Positions 1-14,251 of a DNA stretch of 64,000 nucleotides are shown piece by piece. Each line of letters starts with the position of its first letter. Position 1 is the stretch's first letter. The stretch comes from Deinococcus sp. Leaf326 (GTDB taxonomy: Bacteria; Deinococcota; Deinococci; Deinococcales; Deinococcaceae). A program made the translations under genes and the position numbers. The notes under the pieces are model-generated. The model made no database searches and was not told the origin of the DNA. It saw only the letters and a list, made by a program, of their open reading frames with translations. The stretch covers positions 157 to 64,156 of the forward strand of contig NZ_LMOM01000021.1 of the NCBI RefSeq assembly GCF_001424185.1, written 5' to 3'.

Positions 1-207
1 GAGGACGGCTACGTGGAAGTCACCGAGGAGATCTACACGAGCGTGCCGATGCTGTTCGCGGCCGGCGACGTGAGCGACTACGTGTACCGCCAGCTCGCCA
101 CGAGCGTGGGGGCCGGGACCCGCGCCGCCATGACCGTCGAGCGCTCGCTGGCCGCTCTGGGTGACGAGGGCGAGGGCGAACAGGGCGGCGAGACGGCCGC
201 CGACTGA
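1..207 (+). CDS. trxB: Thioredoxin reductase, C-terminal fragment (gene enters from the left)
   Basis: This is the last 68 codons of an open frame that is already open at base 1. The visible part contains [20 protein letters not shown], the C-terminal FAD-binding signature of NADPH-dependent thioredoxin reductases, in which the Asp contacts the FAD ribityl chain. The enzyme reduces thioredoxin in the cytoplasm. The tail after the conserved domain is Glu/Gly-rich and not informative. The redox CxxC centre and NADPH site lie outside the window. A hairpin with a short T run follows the stop. Confidence 0.9.
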   Translation, partial: EDGYVEVTEEIYTSVPMLFAAGDVSDYVYRQLATSVGAGTRAAMTVERSLAALGDEGEGEQGGETAAD

Positions 208-220
208 GCCCGCTGCTGCC

Positions 221-257
221 CGGTTCCCACCCCCATTGCGGGGTTGGGGACCGTTTT
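221..257 (+). terminator. Probable intrinsic terminator of trxB
   Basis: An imperfect GC-rich hairpin (CGGT..CCC / GGG..ACCG arms around a CATTG loop) is followed by TTTT. It begins 14 bases after the trxB stop. Confidence 0.55.
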
Positions 258-286
258 CATGTGGGGTTTCCGGTACGCTGGGGGAG

Positions 287-802
287 ATGCGCCACTTTTC
301 GATGTTGGACCGGTTGCGCCGCCGGTTCCAGGGATATGTGGGCAAGTTGCGCCGCCTGGCGCGCAGTGTCCGCGAAGCTGACGCCTTCCCCGACGACCGC
401 TGGGCGACCTCGCTGCTCACGCCCGCCGAGGCGCGGGTGTATCTGGGCATGGACGCCCGCGACCGTGAGCACGCCTGCCGCGTGACCCGTCACCTGCTGC
501 GCGACCATCCCCAGGCCGGGGCGGAGCTCGTGGCCGCCGCGCTGCTGCACGACAGCGGCAAGAGCGTGCGGCCCTACCGCGTGTGGGAGCGCGTGCTCGC
601 CGGTCTGGTGCCGCAGAGGCTCGCCGTCCTTCTGCCGCCCCTCGGCGCGCTGGGGGTGCGCGCAGCCCATCCCGAACTCGGCGCGCAACTGCTGGCGCAC
701 GCTGGTGGGCGGCCCCGCGTCGCGCAGCTCGTGGCGCGCCACCACGCCTCGGTAGGTGATCCCGAGGCGGCGCTGCTGCACCACTACGACGAGCTGGAAT
801 AG
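287..802 (+). CDS. HD-domain phosphohydrolase, function unknown
   Basis: A 171-residue protein with an HD-type core: a His in the [10 protein letters not shown] helix, the paired LLHDSGK motif near residue 90, and a later ARHH segment, the layout of metal-dependent phosphohydrolases. The substrate cannot be read from sequence. I chose the ATG at 287 because a TACGCT -10-like box sits exactly 7 nt upstream (274-279), the spacing of leaderless Deinococcus transcripts. The longer in-frame reading back to 161 would run through the trxB end and its terminator. Stand-alone gene between trxB and a convergent dehydrogenase. Confidence 0.75.
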   Translation: MRHFSMLDRLRRRFQGYVGKLRRLARSVREADAFPDDRWATSLLTPAEARVYLGMDARDREHACRVTRHLLRDHPQAGAELVAAALLHDSGKSVRPYRVWERVLAGLVPQRLAVLLPPLGALGVRAAHPELGAQLLAHAGGRPRVAQLVARHHASVGDPEAALLHHYDELE

Positions 803-824
803 GGGAGGGGTGCGCGCGGCCGGC

Positions 825-1715
825 CTAGCGGCTTCCCTTCACGATGCCCGGTAGAGCGTCCTGAAGCCGGTGCATGGGCAGGCCGAACGTGCTTCGCGCC
901 GGTTCGTTGGGCGCGGTGTTGCCCGCCTTGAGCATGGCGTACTGGTCGGTCGTGATCGGCGGTTTGGGCAGTACGCCCATGAGCGGCACGGCGAGGTCCA
1001 TCAGGGGCAGGGGGACCGGCACGACCGGTTTGTTCTGCCCAAGCGCGCGCTGCTCCTCGTCAAGCAGTTGTCGGAAGGTGAATTCCTCGGGGCCGGTCAG
1101 GGCGTAGGTCTGCCCCACGGTCCCGGGCCGTGTCAGGGCGCCGACAAAGGCCTGTGCCACGTCCGCGACGCTGACGGGACGGAAGGGGAACTTGCCGTTC
1201 CCGATCTGGGGGACAATAGGCGCGGTGGTCACGAGTTCCTTGAGCACCCGTCCGAAGAAGTCGTCGCCCGGGCCGAAGATCAGGCTGGGCTGGAAGATGG
1301 TCCAGTCCAGGCCGCTGGCGCGCACCAGGGCCTCGGCCTCGCCCTTGGTCGCCGAGTAGCGGCTTTTGCTGGCGGGGTCGGCGCCCAGGGCGCTCATGTG
1401 CAGGTAGCGCGCGCCGCGCGGCGTGGCCGCCAGCATGTGCCGCGTGCCCTCCACGTGCGTGGCCTGGAAGGTCTGGTCCTTCGTCTGGGTGATGATGCCC
1501 ACGAGGTGGATCACGGCGTCGGGCTGCGCCTGCTGGACGGCCCGCAGCGCGCTGGTGGCGTCGGTCACGTCGAGTTTCAGGCCCTGGGCCGCACCGACCG
1601 CTTCGCCCCGGCGCGACCCCGCGAAGACGGTGTGTCCCTGCCGCAGCAGCTCGGCCACGACCGCCCGGCCCACGAAGCCGCTCGCCCCACTCACCAGTAC
1701 CCGTAATCCGGTCAT
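825..1715 (-). CDS. NDUFA9-like atypical SDR / NAD(P)-binding epimerase-family protein
   Basis: A 296-residue Rossmann protein. GASGFVG near the N-terminus is the dinucleotide-binding glycine motif. The order [45 protein letters not shown] matches the NDUFA9/complex I 39-kDa-like branch of extended SDRs. Bacterial members are usually single NAD(P)-binding proteins of unproven substrate. The start was placed at the second Met because the nucleotide-binding strand begins directly after it; an ATG three codons upstream is possible. It converges on the HD gene with only 22 bases between. Confidence 0.78.
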   Translation of the reverse strand: MTGLRVLVSGASGFVGRAVVAELLRQGHTVFAGSRRGEAVGAAQGLKLDVTDATSALRAVQQAQPDAVIHLVGIITQTKDQTFQATHVEGTRHMLAATPRGARYLHMSALGADPASKSRYSATKGEAEALVRASGLDWTIFQPSLIFGPGDDFFGRVLKELVTTAPIVPQIGNGKFPFRPVSVADVAQAFVGALTRPGTVGQTYALTGPEEFTFRQLLDEEQRALGQNKPVVPVPLPLMDLAVPLMGVLPKPPITTDQYAMLKAGNTAPNEPARSTFGLPMHRLQDALPGIVKGSR

Positions 1716-1867
1716 GGGCCACATTCTGGGGGCCCTTCGGCGTCCCCGAACGTAAGCGGAGCGGATATCGTAGCCTGTGCGCGGCGTGTCTCAACGCTTC
1801 CTAAGCACCCTCTAAGCCACCCGGCCCACGATTTTTGCGGGGGTCCTCGCTTATGCTCCGGGGCAAG

Positions 1868-4174
1868 ATGGCTTTCGATCCACGCGCCCTGTCCGCCCTC
1901 GACTTTCCCCGTATCCGCGACGCCCTCTCCGAGCGCAGCGCGACCTCGCTCGGTACCGAGCGGGCACGCGCCCTGAGCCCCTCGGACGATGCCGGCCGCA
2001 TCGCGCGGGAACTTGACGAGGTGGAAGACGCGCTGTTCGGCGTCAGTCTCTCGCTGGGCGGGATCCAGGACATCCGCGAACTGCACGCACGGGCGGGCGA
2101 GGGCCGTGTGCTCTCGGGCCAGGAACTGCTCAACGCCGCGTATTCGCTCGACGGCGCCATGACGGTGGGCCGCGCCATCCATACCAACTCGCGCGGGCCG
2201 CTGCGGGAGGTGGGGCTGGGGCTGGGCGACCACAGCGACCTCGTGCGCCGGACCCTCTCGGCGCTGGACCGTGACGGCGGCGTGCGCGACGACGCCTCGC
2301 CCCGCCTGCGCGACCTCCGTAAGCGCATCGAGCCCCTGCGGGGCCGCATTCGTGAGCGTCTGGCCGCCACGCTGGACAAGTGGGCCGACCTGCTGCAGGA
2401 GCACATCGTCACCATCCGCCGCGACCGCTACGTGCTGCCGGTGCTGGCGAGCCGGGTGGGGCAGGTGCAGGGCATCATCGTGGACGCCTCGGCGACCGGG
2501 CAGACCTACTTCGTCGAGCCGGCGGCCGTCACGCCCCTGAACAACGAACTCACCCGCCTGATCCTCGATGAGGAGGCCGAGGTCCGGCGCATCCTGACTG
2601 AGCTCTCGGGCCTGCTCGCCTCCGACACGGCCGTGCCCATGACATTGGTGACCGTGGGCGAACTGGACCTCATCGCCGCCAAGGCGCGGCTGGCGCGTGA
2701 CTGGCGGCTCAACCGCCCCGAGGTGTCGCCCGACGGCCGTTACGACCTGCGGGAGGCCCGTCACCCCCTCATCGAGAACCCGGTACCCAACGACATCGCG
2801 CTGGGCGACACCAAGCTGCTGCTCATCACCGGGCCGAACATGGGCGGCAAGACGGCGACCCTCAAGACGCTGGGCCTGAACGTCCTCATGCACCAGTGCG
2901 GGCTGTACGTGGCGGCCGCTAGTGCCAAGCTGCCGGTCGTGCGCGACGTGCTCGTGGATGTGGGCGACGAGCAGAGCATTGAGGCGAGTCTGTCCACCTT
3001 CGCCTCGCATCTCAAGCACCTGCGCTATGTGCTGCGTCACGCCGCGCCCGATACCTTGGTGCTCGTGGACGAGCTGGGGAGCGGTACCGATCCCGACGAG
3101 GGTGCCGCGCTGGCCCAGGCGATGATCGAGTGTCTGCTGTCGCAGGACGCGCGCGGCATCATCACCTCGCACCTCTCGCCCCTCAAGCAGTTCGCGCTGG
3201 AGACGCTGGGCCTGAAAAACGCCAGCATGGGCTTCGACCTCCAGACGCTGGCCCCGACCTATCACCTGCAGGTGGGGCAGCCGGGACGCAGCTACGCGCT
3301 GGCCATCGCCCGGCGCATGGGGCTGCCGGGCGGCGTGCTCGACCGCGCCGAGACCCTGCTCGGCCCCGACGCGGGCCTGATGGAACGGATGCTGGAGGGG
3401 CTGGAGCACGAACGCGCCGACCTGGCCGGGCAACTGGAAGGCGCCGCTGCCGCGCGCCGCGAGGCCGAGGCCGAACTCGGGCGCGTGCGGGCCGAGCGCG
3501 AGACGCTGGAGACCCGCCGGGGCGAGATGTTGGCTGAGGCCTCGCAGAAGGCCGAGACGCTCTACGCCGACGCCATCGAGCGGGTGCGGACGCTGCGGGC
3601 CCGCGCCCAGGAGGACAGCGCCCGTCCCCGCGTGATGCAGGAACTGCGCGAACTGCGCACCGCCGCCCAGAAGATCCGCCCCGCGCCCCCCGTGCGCGAG
3701 GACCGGGGCGACCCCATCCGGGTAGGCAGCCGGGTGGACGTACCGGCCTACAACGCCCAGGGACAGGTCCTGGAGATGCGCGGCGACGACCTCGTCGTGC
3801 AGCTCGGCGTGATGAAGGTAGGCGTGCGGCGGCGCGACGTGCGTCTCAAGGACGAACCCGTGAAGGCGGCGCCCAAGACCCGCAGTGGCGCCCCGCGCGC
3901 GGCTTTCGTGGGCCGCACCTCCACCAACTTTCAGAGCGAACTGCAACTGCGTGGCTTAGGCGTCGAGGAAGCGGTCGAGGAACTGCGCACCGCCATCCTG
4001 GAGGCCCGCGCGCTAAAAGAAACGCCGCTGCGGGTCGTGCACGGTAAGGGCATGGGGGTGCTGCGCCGCACCCTGCGCGACTACCTGAAAAACGACAAGA
4101 ACGTCGAGTCCTTCCACGACGCGGAGGCCAACCAGGGCGGGCATGGCGTGACCATCGTGAATATCCGGGCCTGA
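1868..4174 (+). CDS. mutS2: Endonuclease MutS2 with C-terminal Smr domain
   Basis: A 768-residue MutS2 family ATPase. The ABC-type ATPase has Walker [14 protein letters not shown] at about residue 322 and Walker [17 protein letters not shown] long coiled coil rich in Glu/Arg/Ala follows, and the C-terminal Smr nuclease domain has the motif [12 protein letters not shown] at about residue 724. Unlike MutS1 it lacks the mismatch-recognition N-domain. Family members act in suppressing recombination or in ribosome-collision rescue, and in Deinococcus have been linked to oxidative damage tolerance. The Smr entry motif reads LQLRG rather than the common LDLRG. ATG 1868 is preceded at 10 nt by TATGCT. 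Confidence 0.95.
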   Translation: MAFDPRALSALDFPRIRDALSERSATSLGTERARALSPSDDAGRIARELDEVEDALFGVSLSLGGIQDIRELHARAGEGRVLSGQELLNAAYSLDGAMTVGRAIHTNSRGPLREVGLGLGDHSDLVRRTLSALDRDGGVRDDASPRLRDLRKRIEPLRGRIRERLAATLDKWADLLQEHIVTIRRDRYVLPVLASRVGQVQGIIVDASATGQTYFVEPAAVTPLNNELTRLILDEEAEVRRILTELSGLLASDTAVPMTLVTVGELDLIAAKARLARDWRLNRPEVSPDGRYDLREARHPLIENPVPNDIALGDTKLLLITGPNMGGKTATLKTLGLNVLMHQCGLYVAAASAKLPVVRDVLVDVGDEQSIEASLSTFASHLKHLRYVLRHAAPDTLVLVDELGSGTDPDEGAALAQAMIECLLSQDARGIITSHLSPLKQFALETLGLKNASMGFDLQTLAPTYHLQVGQPGRSYALAIARRMGLPGGVLDRAETLLGPDAGLMERMLEGLEHERADLAGQLEGAAAARREAEAELGRVRAERETLETRRGEMLAEASQKAETLYADAIERVRTLRARAQEDSARPRVMQELRELRTAAQKIRPAPPVREDRGDPIRVGSRVDVPAYNAQGQVLEMRGDDLVVQLGVMKVGVRRRDVRLKDEPVKAAPKTRSGAPRAAFVGRTSTNFQSELQLRGLGVEEAVEELRTAILEARALKETPLRVVHGKGMGVLRRTLRDYLKNDKNVESFHDAEANQGGHGVTIVNIRA

Positions 4175-4177
4175 GTG

Positions 4178-4206
4178 GCTGGGCCGCCTCATGAGAGTGG
4201 CCCAGC
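4178..4206 (+). terminator. Hairpin after mutS2, weak terminator candidate
   Basis: A perfect 8-bp stem (GCTGGGCC / GGCCCAGC) with a 13-base loop begins just after the mutS2 stop, but no T run follows. It could attenuate transcription or be incidental. Confidence 0.3.
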
Positions 4207-4249
4207 TCACGTTCACCTCGCGTCAGATGCCTGCCGGCAAGATAGGCCC

Positions 4250-5257
4250 ATGTTCAAGCCCCGTTTCTCTAGGTCCACCGTGCTTACTGGTCTCCCCGTG
4301 CCCAGAGTACGGGGCACCCTGACGCTCGCTGTGCTCGCCCTGCTGCCGGCCGCGTCGGCCCAAGTGAATCTCAAGCTCCCGGCCAACTACCTGTCGCGTT
4401 TTTCGAGCACCGAACTCGCCGCCTCGACCGACGCCGGCTTCGGCGTGCGCTACTTTCCGCTGCCGTTTGGCACCGACTGGCGAGTGTCCGTGGTGCGCAA
4501 CGAAAAATACGTCGAGTACAACCTCTCGACTCGCCTCAACGACACGACCTACGCCGCCGGGATTTACAACAATGGGTATACCGCCGAGGCCGGCGTGCCC
4601 ACGGCGCAGGTCACACACGACCCCTACCGGGGGCTGCAGTACGGCGCGCTGCTGCGCGGGGGCGGAGCGTCCTCGCGGGTCACGGCCGGGTACGCCCTCA
4701 CGGCGCTGGACAACCGCGTGCGCGTACTGAACAACGTCGGGGTGGCCGTGCAGGGCGACGTGACCGCGCCCTACACCCAGAGCGAGGCGGGCGGGTCGGT
4801 ATCGCAGGCCCTGACGCCGCAGGCCAGCGTGCGCCTGGGAGCCTCGGCTCGGCTCTTCACCTTCCCGGTACAGGGGCAGGCCCAGGGCAGCGTCGACCTG
4901 AACCCCGGTCTCGACCTGAACCCGGCGCCGGGTGTCAATGTCAGCGTGTCGCACCTGGAGCGTCAGGCGGTGGGCAGCGTGCCGGTGGGCGACCTGAACT
5001 ACGGCGACTACCGCGAGACCTCCGCCTCGGCCGCCTACCGCCTGAGCGCGCCGGTCGGATCGCCGCAGTTCGGGGTGGCGATGCTGCGCTCCAGCCTCAC
5101 GCGCAGCTGGACCGGCGAGACCACCGCCCTGCGGGGCGACGTGTTGCTGCGCGCGGGCGACCTGCCCTCGCTGCTCGGGCCCAGCATCGGCTACCAGTGG
5201 GGCAAGACGCCCGAGTCGGGCCGCTGGCTCCTGAGCCTGACCTTCGCCCCCCGCTGA
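4250..5257 (+). CDS. Exported beta-strand-rich protein, possibly an outer-membrane barrel
   Basis: A 335-residue protein of unrecognised family. The N-terminus has a charged region and a hydrophobic stretch ending AASAQ, a likely signal peptide. The mature part alternates polar and hydrophobic residues with frequent Gly/Tyr/Ser, and the last strand ends in LTFAPR with an aromatic near the C-terminus; both fit an outer-membrane or surface beta-barrel. The start was set at the ATG just before the signal peptide; an upstream in-frame start would bury the signal. No Cys lipobox. Function unknown; the envelope location is inference. Confidence 0.65.
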   Translation: MFKPRFSRSTVLTGLPVPRVRGTLTLAVLALLPAASAQVNLKLPANYLSRFSSTELAASTDAGFGVRYFPLPFGTDWRVSVVRNEKYVEYNLSTRLNDTTYAAGIYNNGYTAEAGVPTAQVTHDPYRGLQYGALLRGGGASSRVTAGYALTALDNRVRVLNNVGVAVQGDVTAPYTQSEAGGSVSQALTPQASVRLGASARLFTFPVQGQAQGSVDLNPGLDLNPAPGVNVSVSHLERQAVGSVPVGDLNYGDYRETSASAAYRLSAPVGSPQFGVAMLRSSLTRSWTGETTALRGDVLLRAGDLPSLLGPSIGYQWGKTPESGRWLLSLTFAPR

Positions 5258-5345
5258 GGGAGGATCGACCGGACCGGGTCCGGTAGGTTGGGCCAACTGG
5301 ACGGGGAGGCGCGGCCAGAGCAGAGACAGTGCTACCTTCGCCGGC

Positions 5346-6500
5346 GTGACTGCGCCCGCCTCCCCGGACACGCCGCCTTCCCTGCTGCCGCCGGGGCCGC
5401 GGCTGTCGGTGCCCCTGCTGGCGACCGGCGCCGCCGCCTTTTTTATGATGGGCGTGCTCCAAGCGAGTTACGGCCCGGCTTTTCCGTACCTGCAGGAACG
5501 CTACGGTGTAGACACGGCCGGAGTGGGTCTCATCGCCAGCGCGCACTTTCTGGGATCGGCCCTCGCGCCGCCCCTCGCCGGGTTCGCGCTGGCCCGCGTC
5601 AGTGTGCGCCGGGTGGTGGTGGCCTCCGCAGTCGTGCTCATCGCCGGGATGTTCGTGCTCATGGCCGCGCCCGTCTGGGCCGTTGCCGTCGCCGGAGCTC
5701 TGGTGGGCGGGCTGGGTCTGGGGGGCGTCAGCGCGGCCTTGAACTCGGCCTATGCCAGTGTCGGGACCCGTGCCGTCAATCTGGTCAACGCGGTCTTCGG
5801 GGTAGGGAGCATCCTGTCCCCGCTGCTGGTGGTCATGCTGGCGCCCCGCAACCTGGCGCTGCCGTTTCTGGTGGTCGCGGCACTGTGCGGCCTGACGCTG
5901 CTCATGGCCCGGCGTTTCGGCGTGCCGGCCCTGCGGCCGCCCGCGCTGCCCCAGGCCACCGGGGGGCGCAGCGGGGTGCAGGCAGCGCTGTTCGCCGGGG
6001 TCATCGCCTGTTACGTGGGTCTGGAGGTCGGCTTCGGGGCCTGGGCCGGGCGGCACCTCGACAGCCTGAACTACGCGCACGCCGCGCTGTTCGTCAGCGG
6101 CTACTGGGGTGGGCTCACGCTGGGCCGGGTCCTGGCGGGGCTGTTCGGCGCGCGGGTGAGGCCAGGTGTCCTGGTGCTCGTCTCGGCGGCCCTGGCGGCG
6201 GTCTGCGCCCTTATGGCCGCCACGGTTCCTGCGTTGGCGGGGGCGGCGTATGTGCTCGCCGGCCTGAGCCTGGGGCCTGTCTTCGGCTCGACACTGGCCT
6301 GGATGACCCAGAGCCTGCCCGCCCGGTTCATTCCCTTTCTGCTTGTGGCGGGCAGCGTGGGTGGCATCGTCGCGCCCGCCCTGATGGGCACCCTGAGTGC
6401 CCGTGCGGGCCTGGGCAGCGTGCCGGTCACCCTGCTGGTCATGGCGGCGGCGCTGTGCGCCCTGACCCTGCTGACGTCGCGGGTCACGCACCCGCGCTGA
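5346..6500 (+). CDS. MFS transporter
   Basis: A 384-residue membrane protein with about twelve hydrophobic segments and a major-facilitator layout: two six-helix halves split near residue 190 by a short Arg-rich loop (ARRFGVP). Small-residue helices such as [17 protein letters not shown] are typical of the superfamily. The substrate is not evident; the sequence resembles predicted sugar or drug MFS carriers without the acidic signature of drug:H+ antiporters. The GTG start at 5346 lies 7 nt after TACCTT (5333-5338), consistent with a leaderless transcript. Confidence 0.8.
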   Translation: MTAPASPDTPPSLLPPGPRLSVPLLATGAAAFFMMGVLQASYGPAFPYLQERYGVDTAGVGLIASAHFLGSALAPPLAGFALARVSVRRVVVASAVVLIAGMFVLMAAPVWAVAVAGALVGGLGLGGVSAALNSAYASVGTRAVNLVNAVFGVGSILSPLLVVMLAPRNLALPFLVVAALCGLTLLMARRFGVPALRPPALPQATGGRSGVQAALFAGVIACYVGLEVGFGAWAGRHLDSLNYAHAALFVSGYWGGLTLGRVLAGLFGARVRPGVLVLVSAALAAVCALMAATVPALAGAAYVLAGLSLGPVFGSTLAWMTQSLPARFIPFLLVAGSVGGIVAPALMGTLSARAGLGSVPVTLLVMAAALCALTLLTSRVTHPR

Positions 6501-6668
6501 GAACCGGGTGGGCCGGGCACGGTCTCCGGGGGCCGACCGGGGGTCAGCGCGTTGCTCCGACGCGGGGGCTATGGCACAATGTGCGCCGATTCTCTGTCTT
6601 TACAGCCCCTTGACCCCTTATCGGCCCACTCTTGCCGCCCTGACGGCGATTTCCGGAGGAACAGCAGC

Positions 6669-7157
6669 GTGACACAGGCGACCAAGCAGATCCGACTGAC
6701 CCGCGAGGGCTATGAGCGCATGCAAAAAGCGCTGACGCAGGAGCAGGGGCGGTTGGCCGAGGCCACGCGCATCCTGCAGGAACAGATGGAAACGAGTGCC
6801 GACAACGAGGACACCGGCCTCGAAGACGCCAAGCGCGAGAAGATGAACATCGAGGCGCGCATCGAGGAACTCGAAGACACCCTGGCCCGCGCGACCCTCA
6901 TCGAGGAGACGCAGGACGGTGGCCGGGTTGGCTTGGGCGCCGTCGTGGTCCTGAGCAACGAGACGACCAAGAAAGACATGAAGGTGCAGGTCGTGAGTGC
7001 TCCCGAAGCGACCGTCATCAGCGGGGGACTGCCCCGCATCAGCGACGACAGTCCCGTAGGCAAGGAACTCATAGGCCGCAAGGTCGGCGAGAGCTTCGTC
7101 GTGAACCTCGATAACGGCAAGCAGATGAAGTACAAGGTCAAGACGATCGAATATTGA
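6669..7157 (+). CDS. gfh1: Gfh1-type GreA-family transcription factor
   Basis: A 162-residue GreA-fold protein: N-terminal coiled coil (residues about 5-75) followed by a globular domain. The coiled-coil tip reads [13 protein letters not shown] instead of the GreA tip (DLxENAEYxAA), and the whole protein tracks the Thermus Gfh1 pattern ([13 protein letters not shown]..DxxDxGLE). Gfh1 factors enter the RNA polymerase secondary channel, do not stimulate RNA cleavage, and in Deinococcus/Thermus inhibit or pause transcription. The GTG start has a GGAGG Shine-Dalgarno at proper spacing, so this message is leadered unlike many neighbours. Followed by a strong terminator. Confidence 0.85.
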   Translation: MTQATKQIRLTREGYERMQKALTQEQGRLAEATRILQEQMETSADNEDTGLEDAKREKMNIEARIEELEDTLARATLIEETQDGGRVGLGAVVVLSNETTKKDMKVQVVSAPEATVISGGLPRISDDSPVGKELIGRKVGESFVVNLDNGKQMKYKVKTIEY

Positions 7158-7168
7158 GCCCCAACACA

Positions 7169-7200
7169 CCGGGCCGCCCTTCCATGAGGGCGGCCCGGTT
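7169..7200 (+). terminator. Intrinsic terminator of gfh1
   Basis: A 12-bp perfect stem (CCGGGCCGCCCT / AGGGCGGCCCGG) with loop TCCATG, followed by TT. Also usable by the convergent HxlR gene ending at 7226. Confidence 0.75.
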
Positions 7201-7225
7201 CGTCTGAAAGGGTGTGGCGCCCGGG

Positions 7226-7612
7226 CTAGTGCAGGGCTGGCTGGGCCGGTTCGGTGCCTGAGCAGCCGCCGTCCGGTGAAGTGGTGTCCGGGAGGTTGAG
7301 GTGTCGGCGGGCCCATAGGTCGATGGCGTCGATCACGCCCTGCAACTCCTGACCAGCGGGGGTCAGCGAGTACACGCTGCGCGCGAGTTTGACCTGCGCG
7401 TCCTCGGTGCGCTTGTGAATGAGGTGAAGCTGTTCGAGGTGTTCAAGGCGTTGCGTGAGGGTAGCGCTGTTGCATCCGCCCACCGCGCGGGCGAGCTCGT
7501 TGAAGCCCTTCTCGCCGCCGAGCAGCGCGCGCACGATATGCAGCACCCACTTTTCCTGCAACACCCCGATGGCCCGGTACACCGGGCAGAATGTGGCATT
7601 CTCGGGGGTCAT
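7226..7612 (-). CDS. HxlR-family winged-helix regulator, candidate redox/quinone sensor
   Basis: A 128-residue HxlR (DUF24) regulator. CPVYRAIGVLQEKW is the family opening, with a Cys at residue 9 in the position of the redox-sensing N-terminal Cys of YodB/CatR-type members. The winged helix follows (GFNELARAVGGCNSATLTQR, then RSVYSLTPAGQEL). It is divergent from a nitroreductase over an 87-bp gap, as with B. subtilis yodB-yodC, so control of that gene and of itself is likely. TAAGAT ends 6 nt before the ATG, suggesting a leaderless message. That the Cys senses quinones or disulphide stress is family-based inference. Confidence 0.85.
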   Translation of the reverse strand: MTPENATFCPVYRAIGVLQEKWVLHIVRALLGGEKGFNELARAVGGCNSATLTQRLEHLEQLHLIHKRTEDAQVKLARSVYSLTPAGQELQGVIDAIDLWARRHLNLPDTTSPDGGCSGTEPAQPALH

Positions 7613-7618
7613 GCCGCC

Positions 7619-7693
7619 ATCTTACACCTGTTGAACAGATCAATTAGTACCGGGATTACATCGCTTGACTTTTTAAATCGGTTGACCTAGCAT
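7619..7693. promoter_or_regulatory. Divergent promoters of the HxlR gene and nitroreductase
   Basis: Plus strand: TTGACT (7665-7670), 17-bp spacer, TAGCAT (7688-7693), 6 nt to the ATG at 7700. Minus strand: TAAGAT (7624-7619), 6 nt to its ATG. The -35 and spacer start form TTGACTTTTTAAA, nearly identical to the VOC promoter at 56409-56421. The interval is AT-rich compared with its surroundings and is the probable HxlR operator region. Confidence 0.65.
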
Positions 7694-7699
7694 TCTCCC

Positions 7700-8320
7700 A
7701 TGACTGCGACCCAGACCAAGCCCCTGAGCGTTCCCGAAGCCATCGAGACCCGCGTGAGCATCCGCAAATACGTGCAGGAGCCGATGGACCAGGGCGACCT
7801 GCATGAAATTCTGCGCTTGGCCGGCCTGGCCCCCAGCGCCTGGAACTTCCAGACCTGGCGCTTCGCCGTCGTGCAGAACCCCGAACTCAAGGAGCAGCTG
7901 AAGGCCGCCGCCTACGGTCAGGGCCAGATCACCAGCGCGCCCGCCGTCATCGTGGTCTACAGCGACATGGAAGACACCATCGCGACCGTCGAAGAGACCG
8001 CGCACCCCGGCATGGGCGAAGAAGGCCGCGTCGGCCAGCGCAAGACCATCGAAGGCACCTTCGGCGGCCAAGACGTGGCCCAGCGCGGCCAGTGGGGCCT
8101 GAGCCAGGCCAACATCGCCTTCGGCTTCCTGATGCTCGCCGCGCGCAGCATGGGCTACGACACCGTGCCCATGCTCGGCTTCAACCCCCAGGCCGTCAAG
8201 GAACTGCTGGGCCTGCCCGAGCACGTGCAGTTCGCCGGCCTGCTGCCCATCGGCAAGCGCGCCGAAGACGGCTTCCCCCAGCACCGTCACAGCGTCGAGC
8301 GCGTGACCAAGTTCTACTGA
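7700..8320 (+). CDS. Nitroreductase-family flavoprotein
   Basis: A 206-residue FMN-dependent nitroreductase. RVSIRKYV and [14 protein letters not shown] form the FMN-binding N-terminal signature, and the C-terminal region around LPIGKRAED completes the fold. Such enzymes reduce quinones or nro-aromatics with NAD(P)H as small dimers. The divergent HxlR regulator with an N-terminal Cys suggests induction by electrophiles. The start is fixed by the leaderless promoter 6 nt upstream. The natural substrate is unknown. Confidence 0.88.
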   Translation: MTATQTKPLSVPEAIETRVSIRKYVQEPMDQGDLHEILRLAGLAPSAWNFQTWRFAVVQNPELKEQLKAAAYGQGQITSAPAVIVVYSDMEDTIATVEETAHPGMGEEGRVGQRKTIEGTFGGQDVAQRGQWGLSQANIAFGFLMLAARSMGYDTVPMLGFNPQAVKELLGLPEHVQFAGLLPIGKRAEDGFPQHRHSVERVTKFY

Positions 8321-8461
8321 TCCTCTCCCAGTAAGCCGCGCCGCCTCCTGTCCGGGGGCGGTTCGCCGTTCCGGTGGGCAGGAGAAGAGGGGGCCGGGGG
8401 TACAGACTCGATCTGCACTCTGGGCACCTTCTGGGGACGTGCGCGTGCGATAATCGAGGTT

Positions 8462-9060
<599 letters not shown>

Positions 9061-9064
<4 letters not shown>

Positions 9065-10269
9065 CCAAAACCGGCGCAGACCGCTGCTCGTTTTGTGGGC
9101 GGCAGCATCCCCAGATCGCCCAGCTCATCGAGGCGCCGGGGCGGGCGGCCTTCATCTGCAACGAGTGCACCGACCGGGCGCACGAACTCGTCAAGCAGAA
9201 CAAGAAGGCGGGCAGCGACTTCGCCCTCGAAGAACTGCCCAGCCCCCGCGAGATCAAGGCGTACCTCGACGAGTTCGTGATCGGCCAGGACGAGGCCAAA
9301 AAGGCCCTGGCCGTCGCGGTCGTGAGCCACTACCAGCGCCTCGCCCACCCCGACGCGAACCTCCAGAAGAGCAACATCCTGCTCGTCGGGCCGACCGGCA
9401 CGGGCAAGACGCTGCTCGCGTCGAGTCTCGCGGAGATGCTCGAAGTGCCCTTCGCCATCGCCGACGCGACCACGCTGACCGAAGCCGGCTACGTGGGCGA
9501 CGACGTGGAAAACGTGATCGTGCGTCTCTTGCAGGCGGCCGACTACGACGTGGCGGCGGCTGAGCGCGGGATCATCTACATCGACGAGATCGACAAGATC
9601 GCCCGCAAGTCCGAGGGCACCTCGATCACCCGCGACGTGTCGGGCGAGGGCGTGCAGCAGGCCCTCCTGAAGATCATCGAAGGGACGGTCGCGCAGGTGC
9701 CGCCGCAGGGGGGCCGCAAGCACCCGCAGCAGGAACTCGTGCAGGTGAACACCAAGAACATCCTGTTCATCGTGGGCGGCGCCTTCGAGAGCATGACCGA
9801 GATCGCCCGTGCCCGCACCAACGTGCGCGCGGTGGGCTTCGGCGCCGAGCACAAGGGTGAGGAAAAGGCGGAAGTGCGCTTCCTGCCCGAAGACCTCGTG
9901 AAGTTCGGCCTGATCCCCGAGTTCGTCGGCCGCCTGCCGCTGGTCGTGCAGCTTCAGGACCTCGACGAAGAGGCCTTGGTGCGCATTCTGACCGAGCCGC
10001 AGGGCGCGATCATCAAGCAGTATCAGGCGCTGTTCGGCTTCCAGGACGTGGACCTGACCTTCACGGAGGCGGCCCTCAAGGAAGTGGCGCACCGTGCCCG
10101 CGAGCGCAAGACGGGCGCCCGTGGACTGCGCGCCGTGCTCGAAAAGGCCATGACCGACCTGCTGTTCGAGATGCCGCTCGAGAACCTCAGCGAGCTGACC
10201 TTCGACGCCGGCAACATCGATGCCCCGATGACCTTACTTGAGTCTAAGGGACTCAAAAAGTCTGCCTAA
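9061..10269 (+). CDS. clpX: ATP-dependent Clp protease ATP-binding subunit ClpX
   Basis: A 402-residue AAA+ unfoldase. The N-terminal zinc domain has CSFCG and CNEC, giving four Cys. Walker A GPTGTGKT is at about residue 110, Walker [11 protein letters not shown] follows, and the C-terminal small domain contains [14 protein letters not shown]. It recognises tagged substrates and threads them into ClpP. The start overlaps the clpP stop (ATGA), making a two-gene operon. A 7-bp inverted repeat (TTGAGTC/GACTCAA) lies in the last codons, and a terminator follows. Confidence 0.97.
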
Positions 10270-10292
10270 AGGCAAGGTAGATTACAGCTTTT

Positions 10293-10343
10293 CCCCGTCA
10301 TGGTGCCTAGACTCTCTGGACACCGTAGACGGGGGTATTTTTT
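10293..10343 (+). terminator. Intrinsic terminator after clpPX
   Basis: A long hairpin: outer CCCCGTC / GACGGGG 7-bp arms and inner ATGGTG / CACCGT arms, followed by TATTTTTT. It separates clpPX from lon. Confidence 0.8.
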
Positions 10344-10410
10344 AGGCTCGCGATCCCCGGTAGACTCAAACATTTCCGCGCCTAATGGGAGCGGTTTCTA
10401 AGGAGAGAAC

Positions 10411-12852
<2,442 letters not shown>

Positions 12853-12858
12853 GTCGTT

Positions 12859-12903
12859 CAACCGAAATGTCCCCTCCAAGTTGTGGAGGGGACATTTCGG
12901 TTG
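12859..12903. terminator. 19-bp perfect inverted repeat after lon
   Basis: The arms at 12859-12877 and 12885-12903 are perfectly complementary around a 7-base loop. It lies between the convergent lon and pilT genes. There is no T run, so Rho-independent termination is likely but not classical. Confidence 0.6.
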
Positions 12904-12956
12904 GAGCTGAGGGCTATGGGCGGGGCACGGCCATCAGCCCCGCTGCCCCGTCCTAG

Positions 12957-14192
<1,236 letters not shown>

Positions 14193-14251
14193 AGGGAACT
14201 CCGTTCAGGTGAGGAGGGGAGACGGGAAGAGGCGCGGCGCAGGGGCGCAGC

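Noticed and set aside
1712..3946. A 744-codon open frame antisense to mutS2
   Set aside because: Same GC-driven shadow; mutS2 has full motifs.
10238..10256. TTGAGTC/GACTCAA inverted repeat in the clpX tail
   Set aside because: It is in coding sequence, followed by As, and the real terminator is at 10293.
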